Shown here: positions 43,592 to 52,412 of the stretch, in pieces
Layout: every line of letters begins with the position of its first letter
How positions within the stretch are numbered: the first letter of the stretch is position 1
From: Mycobacteriales bacterium
Lineage (GTDB): Bacteria > Actinomycetota > Actinomycetes > Mycobacteriales > SCTD01
Assembly (NCBI GenBank): GCA_030697205.1
Contig: JAUYQP010000006.1
Location: 78,813-142,812, forward strand
Reading direction: 5' to 3'
DNA: 64,000 bases
Position numbers and translations under genes: made by a program
Notes under the pieces: model-generated
What the model was told of the DNA's origin: nothing
Database searches by the model: none
Seen by the model: only the letters and a program-made list of their open reading frames with translations

Positions 43592-46384
43592 GTGGATCCG
43601 CTGTCACGTCGCATCGAGCAGCTCGCGGCGCTCGCCGTCGAGGAGAGCGACGCCGACCCGGGCAGCGATGCCGGTCTGGCCACGGCCGTCGCGGCCCTGC
43701 GCACCGAGCTGGGCGCGGTCCGCGCCGAGCTCGGGTCGCTGCGCTCCGACGTCGGCGCCGTCCGTGAGGAGCTCGAGCAGGTCGGCGGCACCCTGTCGGG
43801 CACCGCGTCGGCGACCCGCACCGAGGCCGGCACCGTCGTGCGCCGCGTCGCCGAGCTCGCCACCCGGCTCGAGGCCGTGTCGGGCACCGTCGACGAGGTC
43901 CGGGGCGCGCTGCCCTCGCTGGCCACCGAGGTGCGCGAGGGGCTCGCGACCGTCCCGACGGGCTCGCGTCTCGACCAGGTCGCCACCGACCTGCGCTCGG
44001 TCCTGCAGGACCGGGTGGACGCGGTCCTCGACGAGGTACGCCGGACGCTGTCCGCCCGCGACGCCGCGGCCCGCGACGCCGCGACCGCCGGCACCGAGGC
44101 TCTCGTCGACGCGCGCGGTGCCCTCGAGGCCCGGCTCGCCGTGCTCGAGGACGCCCTCGACGGGCAGTCGGAGCGCCTCGAGTCGCTCGCCCGCGACGGC
44201 GCCAGCACCACCACCGACAAGCTGCGGGCGCTCGGGCTCGCCGTCACCTCCATCGAGCGCCGGATCGAGCAGGCCGCGGGGGAGCAGGCCGAGACGGTCG
44301 TGGCCCGGCTCGCCGAGGTCAACGACGCCCGCGTCGCCGAGCTCGCGACCTCGCTCACCGACACCCTGCGCACCCGCACCGACCAGCTGCGCCGTGAGGT
44401 CGTGGAGGCGCTCGGGCGCGGCGCCGCGGAGACCGTCGCCACCCGGGCGGCCGTCACCGAGCTTGCGGAGACCGTCCGGTCCGCCATGGACGGCTTCGCC
44501 ACGACGATGGACCGCGACCTCAAGGGTCTCGTCACCGCCGTCACCGAGGCGCTCGCCGAGGGCCGCGAGGAGGCGCAGACCGAGCTCGACGACATCGCCG
44601 AGCGGCTGCTGTCGACCGTGGTGACGCTGCAGGCCGACCTCACCGGGCGGGCCACCACCGCGGAGGGCCAGCTCAGCGCGCTGCAGGGCACCGTCGAGTC
44701 GCGCATCGAGGCGATCCGCGGTCAGGTCGCGACCGCGCTGTCCGACATCCGCGCCGACGTCGCGACCGAGGTCGGCTCGATCCGCCCGCGCGTCGAGGAG
44801 CTCGTCGCCGCGTCCTCGACGACCTCCGCGGGCCTCGCCACGCTGCGCACCGACCTCACCGGCGGCGTCGAGGCCCTGCGCGAGCGCGTGGTCACCGCCG
44901 GCGAGGACGTCGGTGCTGTCGTGACCGCCGGACTGGCCGAGACCCGCGAGCAGGTGGGCTCCGGTGCCGCGGCGCTGCGCACCGAGCTCGTCGACAAGGT
45001 CGACGAGAGCGCCGCCACCGTCGCGGCGCGGCTCGCCGACCTCGGCACCACCGTCGTCGGCGCGACGACCTCGACCCGCGAGGCGGGAGAGCGGGTGGCC
45101 GCGCTCGCGATTGCCACCGACGAGGTCCGCCGTGACGTCGCAGCGCTGCACGCCGAACTGCCCGGCGCGACGTCCCACGTCGTCGCCGATGCCCGCGCCG
45201 CTGCCGAGGCGGTCACCGCGGACCTGCGCGCCGAGCTGCAGGCGCAGCTCCACGAGATCCGCGCCGCGCTCACAGCCGCGGTCGTCACCGTCTCCGACGC
45301 GCGGAGCGGCCTCGACCGCGGCACCGACAAGCTCGCCTCCGCGGGCGACGTCCTCGTCGGCTACCTGCGCGAGCGCGACGCGGCCCTGGAGGCCGAGCGC
45401 GACCGCGTCCTGCACCAGTTGCTCGACGACTTCGCCGCTGGCCTGTCCGCGCGCGACCGCGCGGTGCTCGCCGGCGGGATGGCGAGCGCCGCCGAGCGCC
45501 GCCGAGACGTCCGCGATGCGGCCCGCTTCCGCAGCGCCGTAGGGCGCCCCGCGCTGCCGACCACCGTCGTGCCGGCCGACGTCGAGGCGCTCGCACCCGA
45601 CCCCGTCGGTGACCGCGCCCCCGTCGAGGTCCCGTCGTTGGAGCTGGCACCCGCAGCGACGACGACGGCGGTGGCAGCGGCGCCCGTGAAGAAGGCGCCC
45701 GTGAAGAAGGCGTCGGTGAAGAAGGCGTCGGTCAAGAAGGCGCCAGTCACAGAGACGCCAGTCGAGAAGGCGCCGGTCAAGAAGGCGACTGCGGACACTG
45801 CGCCGGCGAAGAAGACGCCGACGGAGAAGACACCGGCGAAGAAGACGCCTGTGCAGAAGGCGCCCGTCACGAAGACGCCCGTGAAGAAGACGGCCGCCGA
45901 CCTGACAGCGGACACGGCCGCCACGGCGCCCGAGACGAGCGCCCCTGTCACGGGGTCCCCGACCCCGAGCCCGACCCCGACCCCGACCCCGAACGCCGAT
46001 GCGGCAACGGTCACCACCCCCGATGGCCCCGCCCCCGACGCGACTCCCCACGCAGCCGCCCCCGCCGCGCAGCAGACCCGCCCGGCGCCCCGTCCCCCGA
46101 TCACGAGCAGCACCGCCCCGAGTGCCCGACCGGCCGCGCGGCCGATGGGAGGCGCCACACCGAAGCGAGCCAGTCTCGACGCCATGCCGGAGGTCCCCGG
46201 CCCCGGCGCGGCGCTCGACGCAGCCACCGGAACCACCGGTTCCCCTGCTCCCGCACCCACGACACCGGCCGCGACACCGGCCGCGACACCGGCCACGACA
46301 CCGGCCACGGCCCGACCCGTCACCCCGACGCCACCGGCGGAGCCCGACGAGCCCGAGCGCCGCTTCTTCCGCCGCCGCAAGTAG
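43592..46384 (+). CDS. Long coiled-coil protein with lysine/alanine/proline-rich (histone-H1-like) tail
   Basis: A 930-aa protein with no signal peptide or membrane segment. Residues about 1-660 are almost uninterrupted heptad-like helix rich in Ala, Glu, Arg, Thr and Val (repeated L-R-x-E-L, V-A-x-L-A, T-R-x-E), as in apolipoprotein-like or cytoskeletal scaffolds. Residues about 697-770 contain many short K-K-x-P-V units, resembling histone H1/AlgP-type DNA-binding tails. A Ser/Thr/Pro/Ala-rich linker follows (P-T-P-T-P-T-P; T-P-A-A-T-P), and the chain ends P-E-R-R-F-F-R-R-R-K. I recognise no family. A role as nucleoid-associated or polar scaffold protein is a guess from composition. The low-complexity DNA may vary between strains. 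Confidence 0.72.
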   Translation: MDPLSRRIEQLAALAVEESDADPGSDAGLATAVAALRTELGAVRAELGSLRSDVGAVREELEQVGGTLSGTASATRTEAGTVVRRVAELATRLEAVSGTVDEVRGALPSLATEVREGLATVPTGSRLDQVATDLRSVLQDRVDAVLDEVRRTLSARDAAARDAATAGTEALVDARGALEARLAVLEDALDGQSERLESLARDGASTTTDKLRALGLAVTSIERRIEQAAGEQAETVVARLAEVNDARVAELATSLTDTLRTRTDQLRREVVEALGRGAAETVATRAAVTELAETVRSAMDGFATTMDRDLKGLVTAVTEALAEGREEAQTELDDIAERLLSTVVTLQADLTGRATTAEGQLSALQGTVESRIEAIRGQVATALSDIRADVATEVGSIRPRVEELVAASSTTSAGLATLRTDLTGGVEALRERVVTAGEDVGAVVTAGLAETREQVGSGAAALRTELVDKVDESAATVAARLADLGTTVVGATTSTREAGERVAALAIATDEVRRDVAALHAELPGATSHVVADARAAAEAVTADLRAELQAQLHEIRAALTAAVVTVSDARSGLDRGTDKLASAGDVLVGYLRERDAALEAERDRVLHQLLDDFAAGLSARDRAVLAGGMASAAERRRDVRDAARFRSAVGRPALPTTVVPADVEALAPDPVGDRAPVEVPSLELAPAATTTAVAAAPVKKAPVKKASVKKASVKKAPVTETPVEKAPVKKATADTAPAKKTPTEKTPAKKTPVQKAPVTKTPVKKTAADLTADTAATAPETSAPVTGSPTPSPTPTPTPNADAATVTTPDGPAPDATPHAAAPAAQQTRPAPRPPITSSTAPSARPAARPMGGATPKRASLDAMPEVPGPGAALDAATGTTGSPAPAPTTPAATPAATPATTPATARPVTPTPPAEPDEPERRFFRRRK

Positions 46385-46487
46385 CCGGGACGCGCGGCAC
46401 GTGCCGTGCCGGTGACGAGAACGTGCCCCGACTGAGCGTGGTGTCCCCCAATGTCCGGTTCGTCACGCTCGGATACCAGACGCGGGC

Positions 46488-46527
46488 TTGACTCAAGCGC
46501 AGGACACGCGTGTAATTCCACGCGTGT
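46488..46527 (+). promoter_or_regulatory. Promoter of whiB2 with overlapping direct repeats
   Basis: TTGACT (46488-46493) and TGTAAT (46511-46516), 17 bp apart, form the best -35/-10 pair in the window. The 9-mer CACGCGTGT occurs twice (46505-46513 and 46519-46527), flanking and overlapping the -10; the first copy lies in the palindrome ACACGCGTGT. The repeats sit where a repressor would act. The leader would be about 140 nt. The 46385-46487 stretch before it shows only a 12-bp CGGCACGTGCCG palindrome (46395-46406). Confidence 0.65.
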
Positions 46528-46663
46528 CGTTCCCCCTGGTCTCGCGGGACTGCCCCTATGCAGCCACCTGCTCCGCGTCCGCCAGTGGCACTCCCCGCGG
46601 TCGACGGGCCTCCCGGTCCGTCCCGCCCGACGTCACGGCCGCACCTGCCGGGATGGAAGCGAG

Positions 46664-46996
46664 ATGAGCGACGCCATGAGCGAGACGCTGAGCACGACCT
46701 GGACCGAGAGCGGCGACCGGACGGCCACGAGCCCGCCGGTCTTCCTGTCCCTGGCCCGCAACGAGGACGAGGGGGTGGAGCTCGCCTGGCAAGAGCAGTC
46801 GCTGTGCGCGCAGACCGACCCTGAGGCCTTCTTCCCGGAGAAGGGCGGCTCGACCCGCGAGGCCAAGCGCATCTGCGTCGGCTGCGAGGTCAAGTCGGAG
46901 TGCCTGGAGTACGCGCTGGCCCACGACGAGCGGTTCGGGATCTGGGGCGGGCTGTCGGAGCGTGAGCGTCGTCGCCTCAAGCGGATGGCCATCTGA
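46664..46996 (+). CDS. whiB2: WhiB-family iron-sulfur transcription regulator, WhiB2/WhmD type
   Basis: A 110-aa Wbl protein. Four cysteines at 48, 71, 74 and 80 (C-x22-C-x2-C-x5-C) bind the 4Fe-4S cluster. F-G-I-W-G-G is at 91-96 and the basic S-E-R-E-R-R-R-L-K-R segment follows. WhiB2/WhmD is needed for septation and division in mycobacteria and streptomycetes. The neighbourhood (F420 genes before, manB after) is that of whiB2 in mycobacteria. ATG 46664 is preceded by GGAAGCGAG. A second in-frame ATG at codon 5 is possible. Confidence 0.93.
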   Translation: MSDAMSETLSTTWTESGDRTATSPPVFLSLARNEDEGVELAWQEQSLCAQTDPEAFFPEKGGSTREAKRICVGCEVKSECLEYALAHDERFGIWGGLSERERRRLKRMAI

Positions 46997-46998
46997 CC

Positions 46999-47013
46999 GG
47001 CGGCGCTGCCGCC
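46999..47013 (+). terminator. Short GC hairpin after whiB2
   Basis: GGCGGC-GCT-GCCGCC, a perfect 6-bp stem with a 3-nt loop, starting 3 bp after the whiB2 stop. No T-tract. Confidence 0.45.
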
Positions 47014-47018
47014 TCCCG

Positions 47019-47024
47019 TAGTCT
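47019..47024 (+). promoter_or_regulatory. Candidate -10 element (TAGTCT) for the GT2 membrane gene
   Basis: TAGTCT just beyond the whiB2 hairpin, giving a leader of about 85-90 nt to the ATG at 47120. No clear -35. Confidence 0.4.
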
Positions 47025-47119
47025 CAGGAGCTGCCGGCACCTCCCGGCTCGCCCGCCCGACGACGCGCGGACCGCCCGGCCGGCGTCCCGCGCGTCCCGC
47101 CGACCACGGTCACCTCCTC

Positions 47120-50100
47120 ATGCCTCCCCGTAGCAAGGCCCGCCCCGCGTGGTCCCAGCCGACGGCCAATGTCACGGCCGTCCTCGTCGCTCACGACGGC
47201 GACGCCTGGCTGCCCGACACCCTGGCCGCGCTCGCCGCCTCGACGCTGCGGCCGGTGCGGGTGGTCGCCGTCGACACCGGCAGCACCGACTCCTCCCTCG
47301 CGCTGCTGCGCGCCGCCGAGGGCGACGTCGTCACCGAGGTGCTCGCGCTCGGACCGGACGTCGGCTTCGGCGAGGCCGTCGCCGCCGCGCTGCAGGACGC
47401 GCCGACGACCGAGTGGCTGTGGCTGCTCCACGACGACGTCGCCGTCGAGCCCGAGGCCCTCGAGCGACTGCTGGCCCACGCCGCCGACTCGCCGTCGGCC
47501 GCGCTGCTCGGCCCCAAGGTCCGCGACTGGCACGACCCACGGGTCCTCGTGGAGGTCGGCATCACCTGCGACCCGGGCGGCCACCGCGAGACGGGGTTGG
47601 AACGCCGGGAGTACGACCAGGGGCAGTACGACGACGTCCGAGACGTGCTCGCCGTCGGCACCGCGGGCGCCCTCGTGCGTCGTGCGGTCTACGACCACGT
47701 CGGCGGGCTCGACCCGGCCCTCGCGGTCTTCCGCGACGATCTCGACCTCGGCTGGAAGGTCAACGCCGCCGGCAGTCGCGTCGTGGTCGTCCCGCAGGCG
47801 AGGGTCCGCCACGTGCGGGCCGCCACCACCGGCCGGCGGGCGCTCGACGCCGAGCGCGGGCGGCCCGGCGGCGTCGACCGCCGCAACGCTCTCTACGTCC
47901 TGCTCGCCCACTCCACCGCCCCGCGGATGCTCTACGTCCTGCCCCGGCTCGTGCTGTGGTGCCTGCTGCGGGTCGTCGGCTTCCTGCTCACGCGTCAGGT
48001 TCTCGCAGCGCGCGACGAGCTCGCGGCGCTCGGCCACGTGCTCGGCCGACCCGGCCGCCTGCTCGCCGCGCGCCGCGCCCGCGCAGCCACCCGCACCGTC
48101 CCGTTGCGCGCGCTGCGCCACCTCTTCGCGTCGCGGACCGGGCGGCTGCGGGCGGCCGCGGCCGAGCTCGGCGACTGGTTGTCCGGCGGGTCGGCCCCGG
48201 GGGCGAGCGTCCTCGACGCCATGGGCGACTCCGACGACGTCGCGGAGCTCGCGCCGTCGGGCGGTGGCGCGCTGCGGTCGCTGCTGACCCGGCCACCCGT
48301 GCTGCTCGTCCTGGCCCTGGCCGGGCTGGCCCTGCTCGCCGAGCGCAGCGTGCTCGCGCTCAGCGGAGGCGCTCTCGCCGGCGGCCGGCTGCTCCCGGCT
48401 CCCGCCGGCGCGAGCGACCTGTGGTCGGCCTACGCCGCGAGCTGGCACCCCACCGCGGTCGGCAGCGAGGCCGCCGCGCCACCGGCCCTGGCGCTGCTGG
48501 CGCTGCTCGCGACCGTGCTGCTCGGCAAGGCCTGGCTGGCCGTCGACCTGCTGCTGCTCGCGAGCGTCCCGTTGGCCGGGCTGACGGCCTTCCTGGCCGC
48601 TCGTCGCGTGGTGCGCCACCAGGTCCTGCGGCTGTGGGCGGCCGCCACCTGGGCGCTGCTGCCGGTCGCGACCGGCGCTGTCGCCGCGGGCCGGCTCGAC
48701 GCCGCGGCCCTGCAGGTCGGGCTGCCGCTCGTGGCCCTCGCGGCCGTTCGGGTCGTCCGCGACGACCCCGCCCCGGGTGGCTGGCGGCGCGCCTGGGGCC
48801 TCGGCCTCGCGGTCGCGGCCTGCGCGGCTTTCGCCCCCGTCCTCGCCGTCCTCGCGGCCGTCGTCCTGATCGGTGCCGGGCTCATAGGCCTCGTGACGAG
48901 CCCGGCCGACGAGGGGGCCGGTGCGCGCCGCCGGGGCCTCGCGGCGCTGATCGCCTCCGGCGTACCCCTGGTCGTGCTCCTGCCCTGGTCCTTCGAGGTC
49001 CTGCGCGACCCCGCCCGGCTGCTCCACGGCCCGGGTCGCCTGCTCGCCGGGCCGGTGCCGGAGCCGCTGCAACTGGTCCTCCTCGACCCCGACGGACCCG
49101 GCACGCCCGCCACCTGGGTCACGGCGGGGCTCGTCCTCGCGGCCCTCGGGGGCCTGGTCCGGCGCGACCGCCACGGCCTCGCCCTGACGGCGTGGGCGGT
49201 CGCCGGTGTCGGTCTGGTGTCCGCGCTGCTGCTCGCCTCCGCCGAACCCGACGGCACCCCTGTCTGGCCCGGCACGTCGCTGCAGGTCGCCGCCGGCGGG
49301 CTGCTCGTCGCCGCGCTCGTTGCGGCCGACGGGCTGCGGACCCAGCTCGCCCGGCGCAGCTTCGGCTGGCGCCAGCTGACCGCTGCCGTCGTCGCCGTCA
49401 CGGCCGCAGCGACCCCGCTGCTGGCCGGCGGCGCCTGGCTCGTCCGTGGCGCCGACGACCCGCTGGCGCGCGGCCTGCGGCCGGTTCTTCCGGCCTTCGC
49501 CCAGGCCGAGGTCCGCGACGAGCCCGGCCTGCGCACCCTGGTGCTGCGCCCCGCGGCCGACCGCACCGACTACGAGCTGGTCGCCGGTGTCCGGCTCGAC
49601 CTCGGCGACGCCGACACCCCGCCCCGCGACGGGCAGCTCGACGCCCTCGACGGGGTCGTCGCCGACCTGCTGTCGCCGAGCGGCAGCGACGCCGCCGAGG
49701 CGCTCGCGACCCGCGCGGTCCGCTATGTCGCGCTGCTGCCCGGCCCCGGACGCGACGCCACCGCGCTGGTGCTCGACGCCCAGGCCGGCCTCACCCGCCG
49801 CACCACCGGTGAGGTCCTGCTGTGGCAGGTGCTCGCCCCCGCGGCGCGCCTGCAGCTGCTGCAGCCCGCGGCTGCTCAGGCCGCCCGTCGGGGTGACCGC
49901 GGCCCGAGCCGCGACCTGCTGCGCACCGACCTCCCGCGCCAGGTCGAGGCCGACCGCGAGGGCGCGCGTGACGTGCTCGGCAGCGGGCCGGAGGGACGGC
50001 TGCTCGTGCTGTCCGAGGCCGCCGACGACGACTGGACCGTGACGATCGACGGTCGCGAGCTCGACCGCGTCACCGCCTGGGGCTGGGCGCAGGGCTTCGA

Positions 50101-50338
50101 GGTGCCGGCCGCCGGCGGCGAGCTGCGGCTGGTCCGCGAGCAGGGCGGCCGCCGCGCCGTGCTCACGCTGCAGATCGCCGTGGTCGTCGTGGTCGCTGTC
50201 CTCGCCGCCCCCGGTGCCCGGCGCCGTCGGGGCCTCGAGATCGACGACGAGACCGACGAGACCGACGAGACCGACGAGCCCGACGAGACCGACCGGCCCG
50301 TTCCGACCACCCGCCGCACCGAGGGAGACGTCGCATGA
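47120..50338 (+). CDS. GT2-family glycosyltransferase fused to a large polytopic membrane domain
   Basis: A 1072-aa protein of the type regularly found between whiB2 and manB in actinomycetes. The N-terminal GT2 domain (about 15-260) has V-A-H-D-G-D-A-W-L, V-D-T-G-S-T-D-S-S, L-L-H-D-D-V-A-V (metal site) and D-D-L-D-L-G-W-K. Membrane helices occur at about 270-300, then after a soluble linker from about 395 to 780, roughly ten in all. A soluble domain follows (about 790-1000) and a last helix near 1020. The C-terminus is acidic with several D-E-T units. It may elongate or modify a wall glycan at the membrane; substrate unknown. The stop overlaps the next ATG (ATGA). Confidence 0.82.
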   Translation: MPPRSKARPAWSQPTANVTAVLVAHDGDAWLPDTLAALAASTLRPVRVVAVDTGSTDSSLALLRAAEGDVVTEVLALGPDVGFGEAVAAALQDAPTTEWLWLLHDDVAVEPEALERLLAHAADSPSAALLGPKVRDWHDPRVLVEVGITCDPGGHRETGLERREYDQGQYDDVRDVLAVGTAGALVRRAVYDHVGGLDPALAVFRDDLDLGWKVNAAGSRVVVVPQARVRHVRAATTGRRALDAERGRPGGVDRRNALYVLLAHSTAPRMLYVLPRLVLWCLLRVVGFLLTRQVLAARDELAALGHVLGRPGRLLAARRARAATRTVPLRALRHLFASRTGRLRAAAAELGDWLSGGSAPGASVLDAMGDSDDVAELAPSGGGALRSLLTRPPVLLVLALAGLALLAERSVLALSGGALAGGRLLPAPAGASDLWSAYAASWHPTAVGSEAAAPPALALLALLATVLLGKAWLAVDLLLLASVPLAGLTAFLAARRVVRHQVLRLWAAATWALLPVATGAVAAGRLDAAALQVGLPLVALAAVRVVRDDPAPGGWRRAWGLGLAVAACAAFAPVLAVLAAVVLIGAGLIGLVTSPADEGAGARRRGLAALIASGVPLVVLLPWSFEVLRDPARLLHGPGRLLAGPVPEPLQLVLLDPDGPGTPATWVTAGLVLAALGGLVRRDRHGLALTAWAVAGVGLVSALLLASAEPDGTPVWPGTSLQVAAGGLLVAALVAADGLRTQLARRSFGWRQLTAAVVAVTAAATPLLAGGAWLVRGADDPLARGLRPVLPAFAQAEVRDEPGLRTLVLRPAADRTDYELVAGVRLDLGDADTPPRDGQLDALDGVVADLLSPSGSDAAEALATRAVRYVALLPGPGRDATALVLDAQAGLTRRTTGEVLLWQVLAPAARLQLLQPAAAQAARRGDRGPSRDLLRTDLPRQVEADREGARDVLGSGPEGRLLVLSEAADDDWTVTIDGRELDRVTAWGWAQGFEVPAAGGELRLVREQGGRRAVLTLQIAVVVVVAVLAAPGARRRRGLEIDDETDETDETDEPDETDRPVPTTRRTEGDVA

Positions 50339-51852
50339 CCCGCCCGCCGCTCGGACTGGTCGTCGTCCTGGCCCTGCTCGCGGGCGGGACAGCCCTCGGG
50401 GGCACCGTCCTCGACGGGGGTGCACGGCCCACGACGTCACAGGCGTCGGTCACGCCGGTTGTCGGCGCGACCGCGGTCTGCCCCGACATCCGCAACCGGG
50501 GCCAGCAGGTCGAGACCCGCGTCAGCGTCGGTGCGGCCCCCGCGCCCGACGACGTCGAGGACCTGGCCGGTCAGGTGCTCGGCCAGCCCCTCAACGACCG
50601 CAGCGCCCCCGGGGCCCTGCCCGTGCGCGAGCCCGGCCAGGTCGCGATCGGGCTCGCCAGTGAGCTCGACGGCGACGCCTACGTCGTCGACGCCCGCGGC
50701 CCCGTCGCCGCGGGGCTCGAGGTCGAGCAGGTCACCCGCGGCGAGAGCGGCGCCGAGCGCGGCTTCGCGGGGCTGCGCTGCGAGGCGCCGCGCACCGAGG
50801 CGTGGTTCGTCGGTGGCAGCGCCGCGGTCGCCGAGTCGACCCTGCTGCAGCTGGCCAACCCCGACGCCACCAATGCCTTCGTCGACGTCACCGTCTACAC
50901 CGCCGAGGGCCCGGTCGACGCCCGGCAGGGCCGCGGCATCCTCGTGCCGGGCCGCAAGCGCGCGCCCATCAAGCTCGACGACCTCGCCCCCGGCAAGGAC
51001 CTGCTCGCCGTCCACGTCCAGGCCCAGCGCGGCCGCGTCGCCGCAGCCATGCGCCACGTCCGCTGGGACGGCCAGACCCCGCGCGGCGTCGAGTGGGTGC
51101 CGCAGTCGCAGCCACCGTCGACCGAGGTCGTCGTACCCGGGCTGCCCTCGCGCGACTCGGCCGGCTTCGGCCGGCGCTTCCTCTACGTCACCAACCCCAC
51201 CACCGACGACGCCGTCGTGTCGGTGCAGCTGACCAGCGGCGACGGGCAGTTCGTGCCGACCGGGCTCGAGGCGATCGAGGTGCCCGCCGGCCGCACGGTC
51301 TCGACCGAGGTCACCGAGCTGATGGCCGAGACCTCAGCGGCGCTGCGGGTCACCAGCGACGGCGCGCCGGTCCTGGCGGCCGGCTTCGTGCTCGACGCGC
51401 AGGACCCGACCCAGCCGATCCGCGAGTTCGCCTACGCCGGCTCCGCCCGACCGCTCACCGGTCTCGCGGTCCTCACCGACCTCGTCATCGACCGGCCGAC
51501 GGAGAGCTCGCTGCTGCTGGCGGCGCTCGACGGCGACGCCTCGGTGGAGGTCTCGCTGGTGCCGATCATCGGGCAGGCCGGCGAGCTGCCCGCCCCGAAG
51601 GTCGTCACAGTGCCGGGCGGCCGCACGGTCGCGCTGAGGCTGTCCACGTTCTTCCCGCCCGGTGCCGAGGTGCGCCTGGCCGTGGAGGTGCGGCCGGTCG
51701 CCGGCTCCGGTCCGGTCTACGCCACCCGCTACCTGCGCGAGCGCGGCGAGCGCGGGCCGCTCACGACGATCCTGCAGCTGCAGGGCGCCGCGCAGGAGGT
51801 CACCCGGCCGGTCGTCGCCCGTGACCCGGGAGCAGCGACCCGCACCGACTAG
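50335..51852 (+). CDS. DUF5719 family secreted/anchored protein
   Basis: A 505-aa protein with an N-terminal hydrophobic signal or anchor (about 7-26) and an all-beta body with repeated Ig-like strands (A-T-N-A-F-V-D-V-T-V-Y; Y-V-T-N-P-T-T-D-D-A-V-V-S-V). It corresponds to the DUF5719 proteins encoded next to the whiB2-linked GT2 in actinomycetes. Function unknown; coupling with the GT2 (ATGA) suggests they act together at the cell surface. It converges on the PF06262 gene with a 4-bp CTAG overlap. Confidence 0.82.
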   Translation: MTRPPLGLVVVLALLAGGTALGGTVLDGGARPTTSQASVTPVVGATAVCPDIRNRGQQVETRVSVGAAPAPDDVEDLAGQVLGQPLNDRSAPGALPVREPGQVAIGLASELDGDAYVVDARGPVAAGLEVEQVTRGESGAERGFAGLRCEAPRTEAWFVGGSAAVAESTLLQLANPDATNAFVDVTVYTAEGPVDARQGRGILVPGRKRAPIKLDDLAPGKDLLAVHVQAQRGRVAAAMRHVRWDGQTPRGVEWVPQSQPPSTEVVVPGLPSRDSAGFGRRFLYVTNPTTDDAVVSVQLTSGDGQFVPTGLEAIEVPAGRTVSTEVTELMAETSAALRVTSDGAPVLAAGFVLDAQDPTQPIREFAYAGSARPLTGLAVLTDLVIDRPTESSLLLAALDGDASVEVSLVPIIGQAGELPAPKVVTVPGGRTVALRLSTFFPPGAEVRLAVEVRPVAGSGPVYATRYLRERGERGPLTTILQLQGAAQEVTRPVVARDPGAATRTD

Positions 51853-52340
51853 TGACCTGGCGGGTCGACCTCGTCGGGGTCGCGGCCGAGCAGTCGGGCC
51901 ACCTGGTCGACGACGACGTCGTGGACGAGGTCGGCGAGGTCGAGCCGGTCGACGGCCCGCGCCTCCAGCGGGCGGCGGTAGACGACGACCCGCGGCGCGG
52001 TGCGCTCGCCGCGCTCGTCGACGCCTGCGGGCAGCAGCCGACCGAGCGGCACCGCCCCGCCCGCGGTCTCGTCGGCGACGACGTCGGGCTCCAGCGCCGG
52101 GTCGACGCCACCGGGCGGCACCGGCGGCACGTCCTCGACGGCGAACTCCACGCCCTCGAGCTCCGCGGCCCAGCGCTCCTCGAGGTGCTCGACGGCGTCG
52201 AGGACGAGGTCGTCGAAGCGCTCCCCGCGGGTCATCGACAGCGGCACCCGCACCTCGCGGCCGGCAACGACCGCGCTGGCCGGCACCAGGACCCCGCGCA
52301 GCCCTCGGCCGTGCCTGTCGCGCCGCCTCGGACCGCTCAC
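51849..52340 (-). CDS. PF06262 (zincin-like metallopeptidase) family protein with a degenerate metal site
   Basis: A 163-aa protein of the family found beside DUF3499 in actinomycetes. The beta-strands V-V-V-Y-R-R-P-L-E and E-x-V-x-F-A-V-E-D-V-P match PF06262. The helix that carries HExxHxxG in active members here reads L-V-H-D-V-V-V-D-Q-V-A-R-L-L-G, so the Glu and second His are gone. Peptidase activity is therefore unlikely. GTG 52340 is the first codon leading into the conserved region. The start is 72 bp from the divergent DUF3499 start. Confidence 0.75.
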   Translation of the reverse strand: MSGPRRRDRHGRGLRGVLVPASAVVAGREVRVPLSMTRGERFDDLVLDAVEHLEERWAAELEGVEFAVEDVPPVPPGGVDPALEPDVVADETAGGAVPLGRLLPAGVDERGERTAPRVVVYRRPLEARAVDRLDLADLVHDVVVDQVARLLGRDPDEVDPPGH

Positions 52341-52398
52341 GGCGGCAAGGGTAGGGCTCGACACGCCCCGCCTGCTGGTCCCGCGCCCCCGGTGCGCC

Positions 52399-52404
52399 TA
52401 TCGT
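52399..52404 (+). promoter_or_regulatory. -10 element (TATCGT), leaderless start
   Basis: TATCGT, 8 nt before the GTG of the DUF3499 gene at 52413, which lacks an SD. Confidence 0.45.
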
Positions 52405-52412
52405 CGCTCCTC

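Noticed and set aside
45680..45900. Regular short repeats that might be a CRISPR array or satellite
   Set aside because: They are in frame and encode K-K-x-P-V units inside a long protein. Repeat units are 9-12 bp without spacers.
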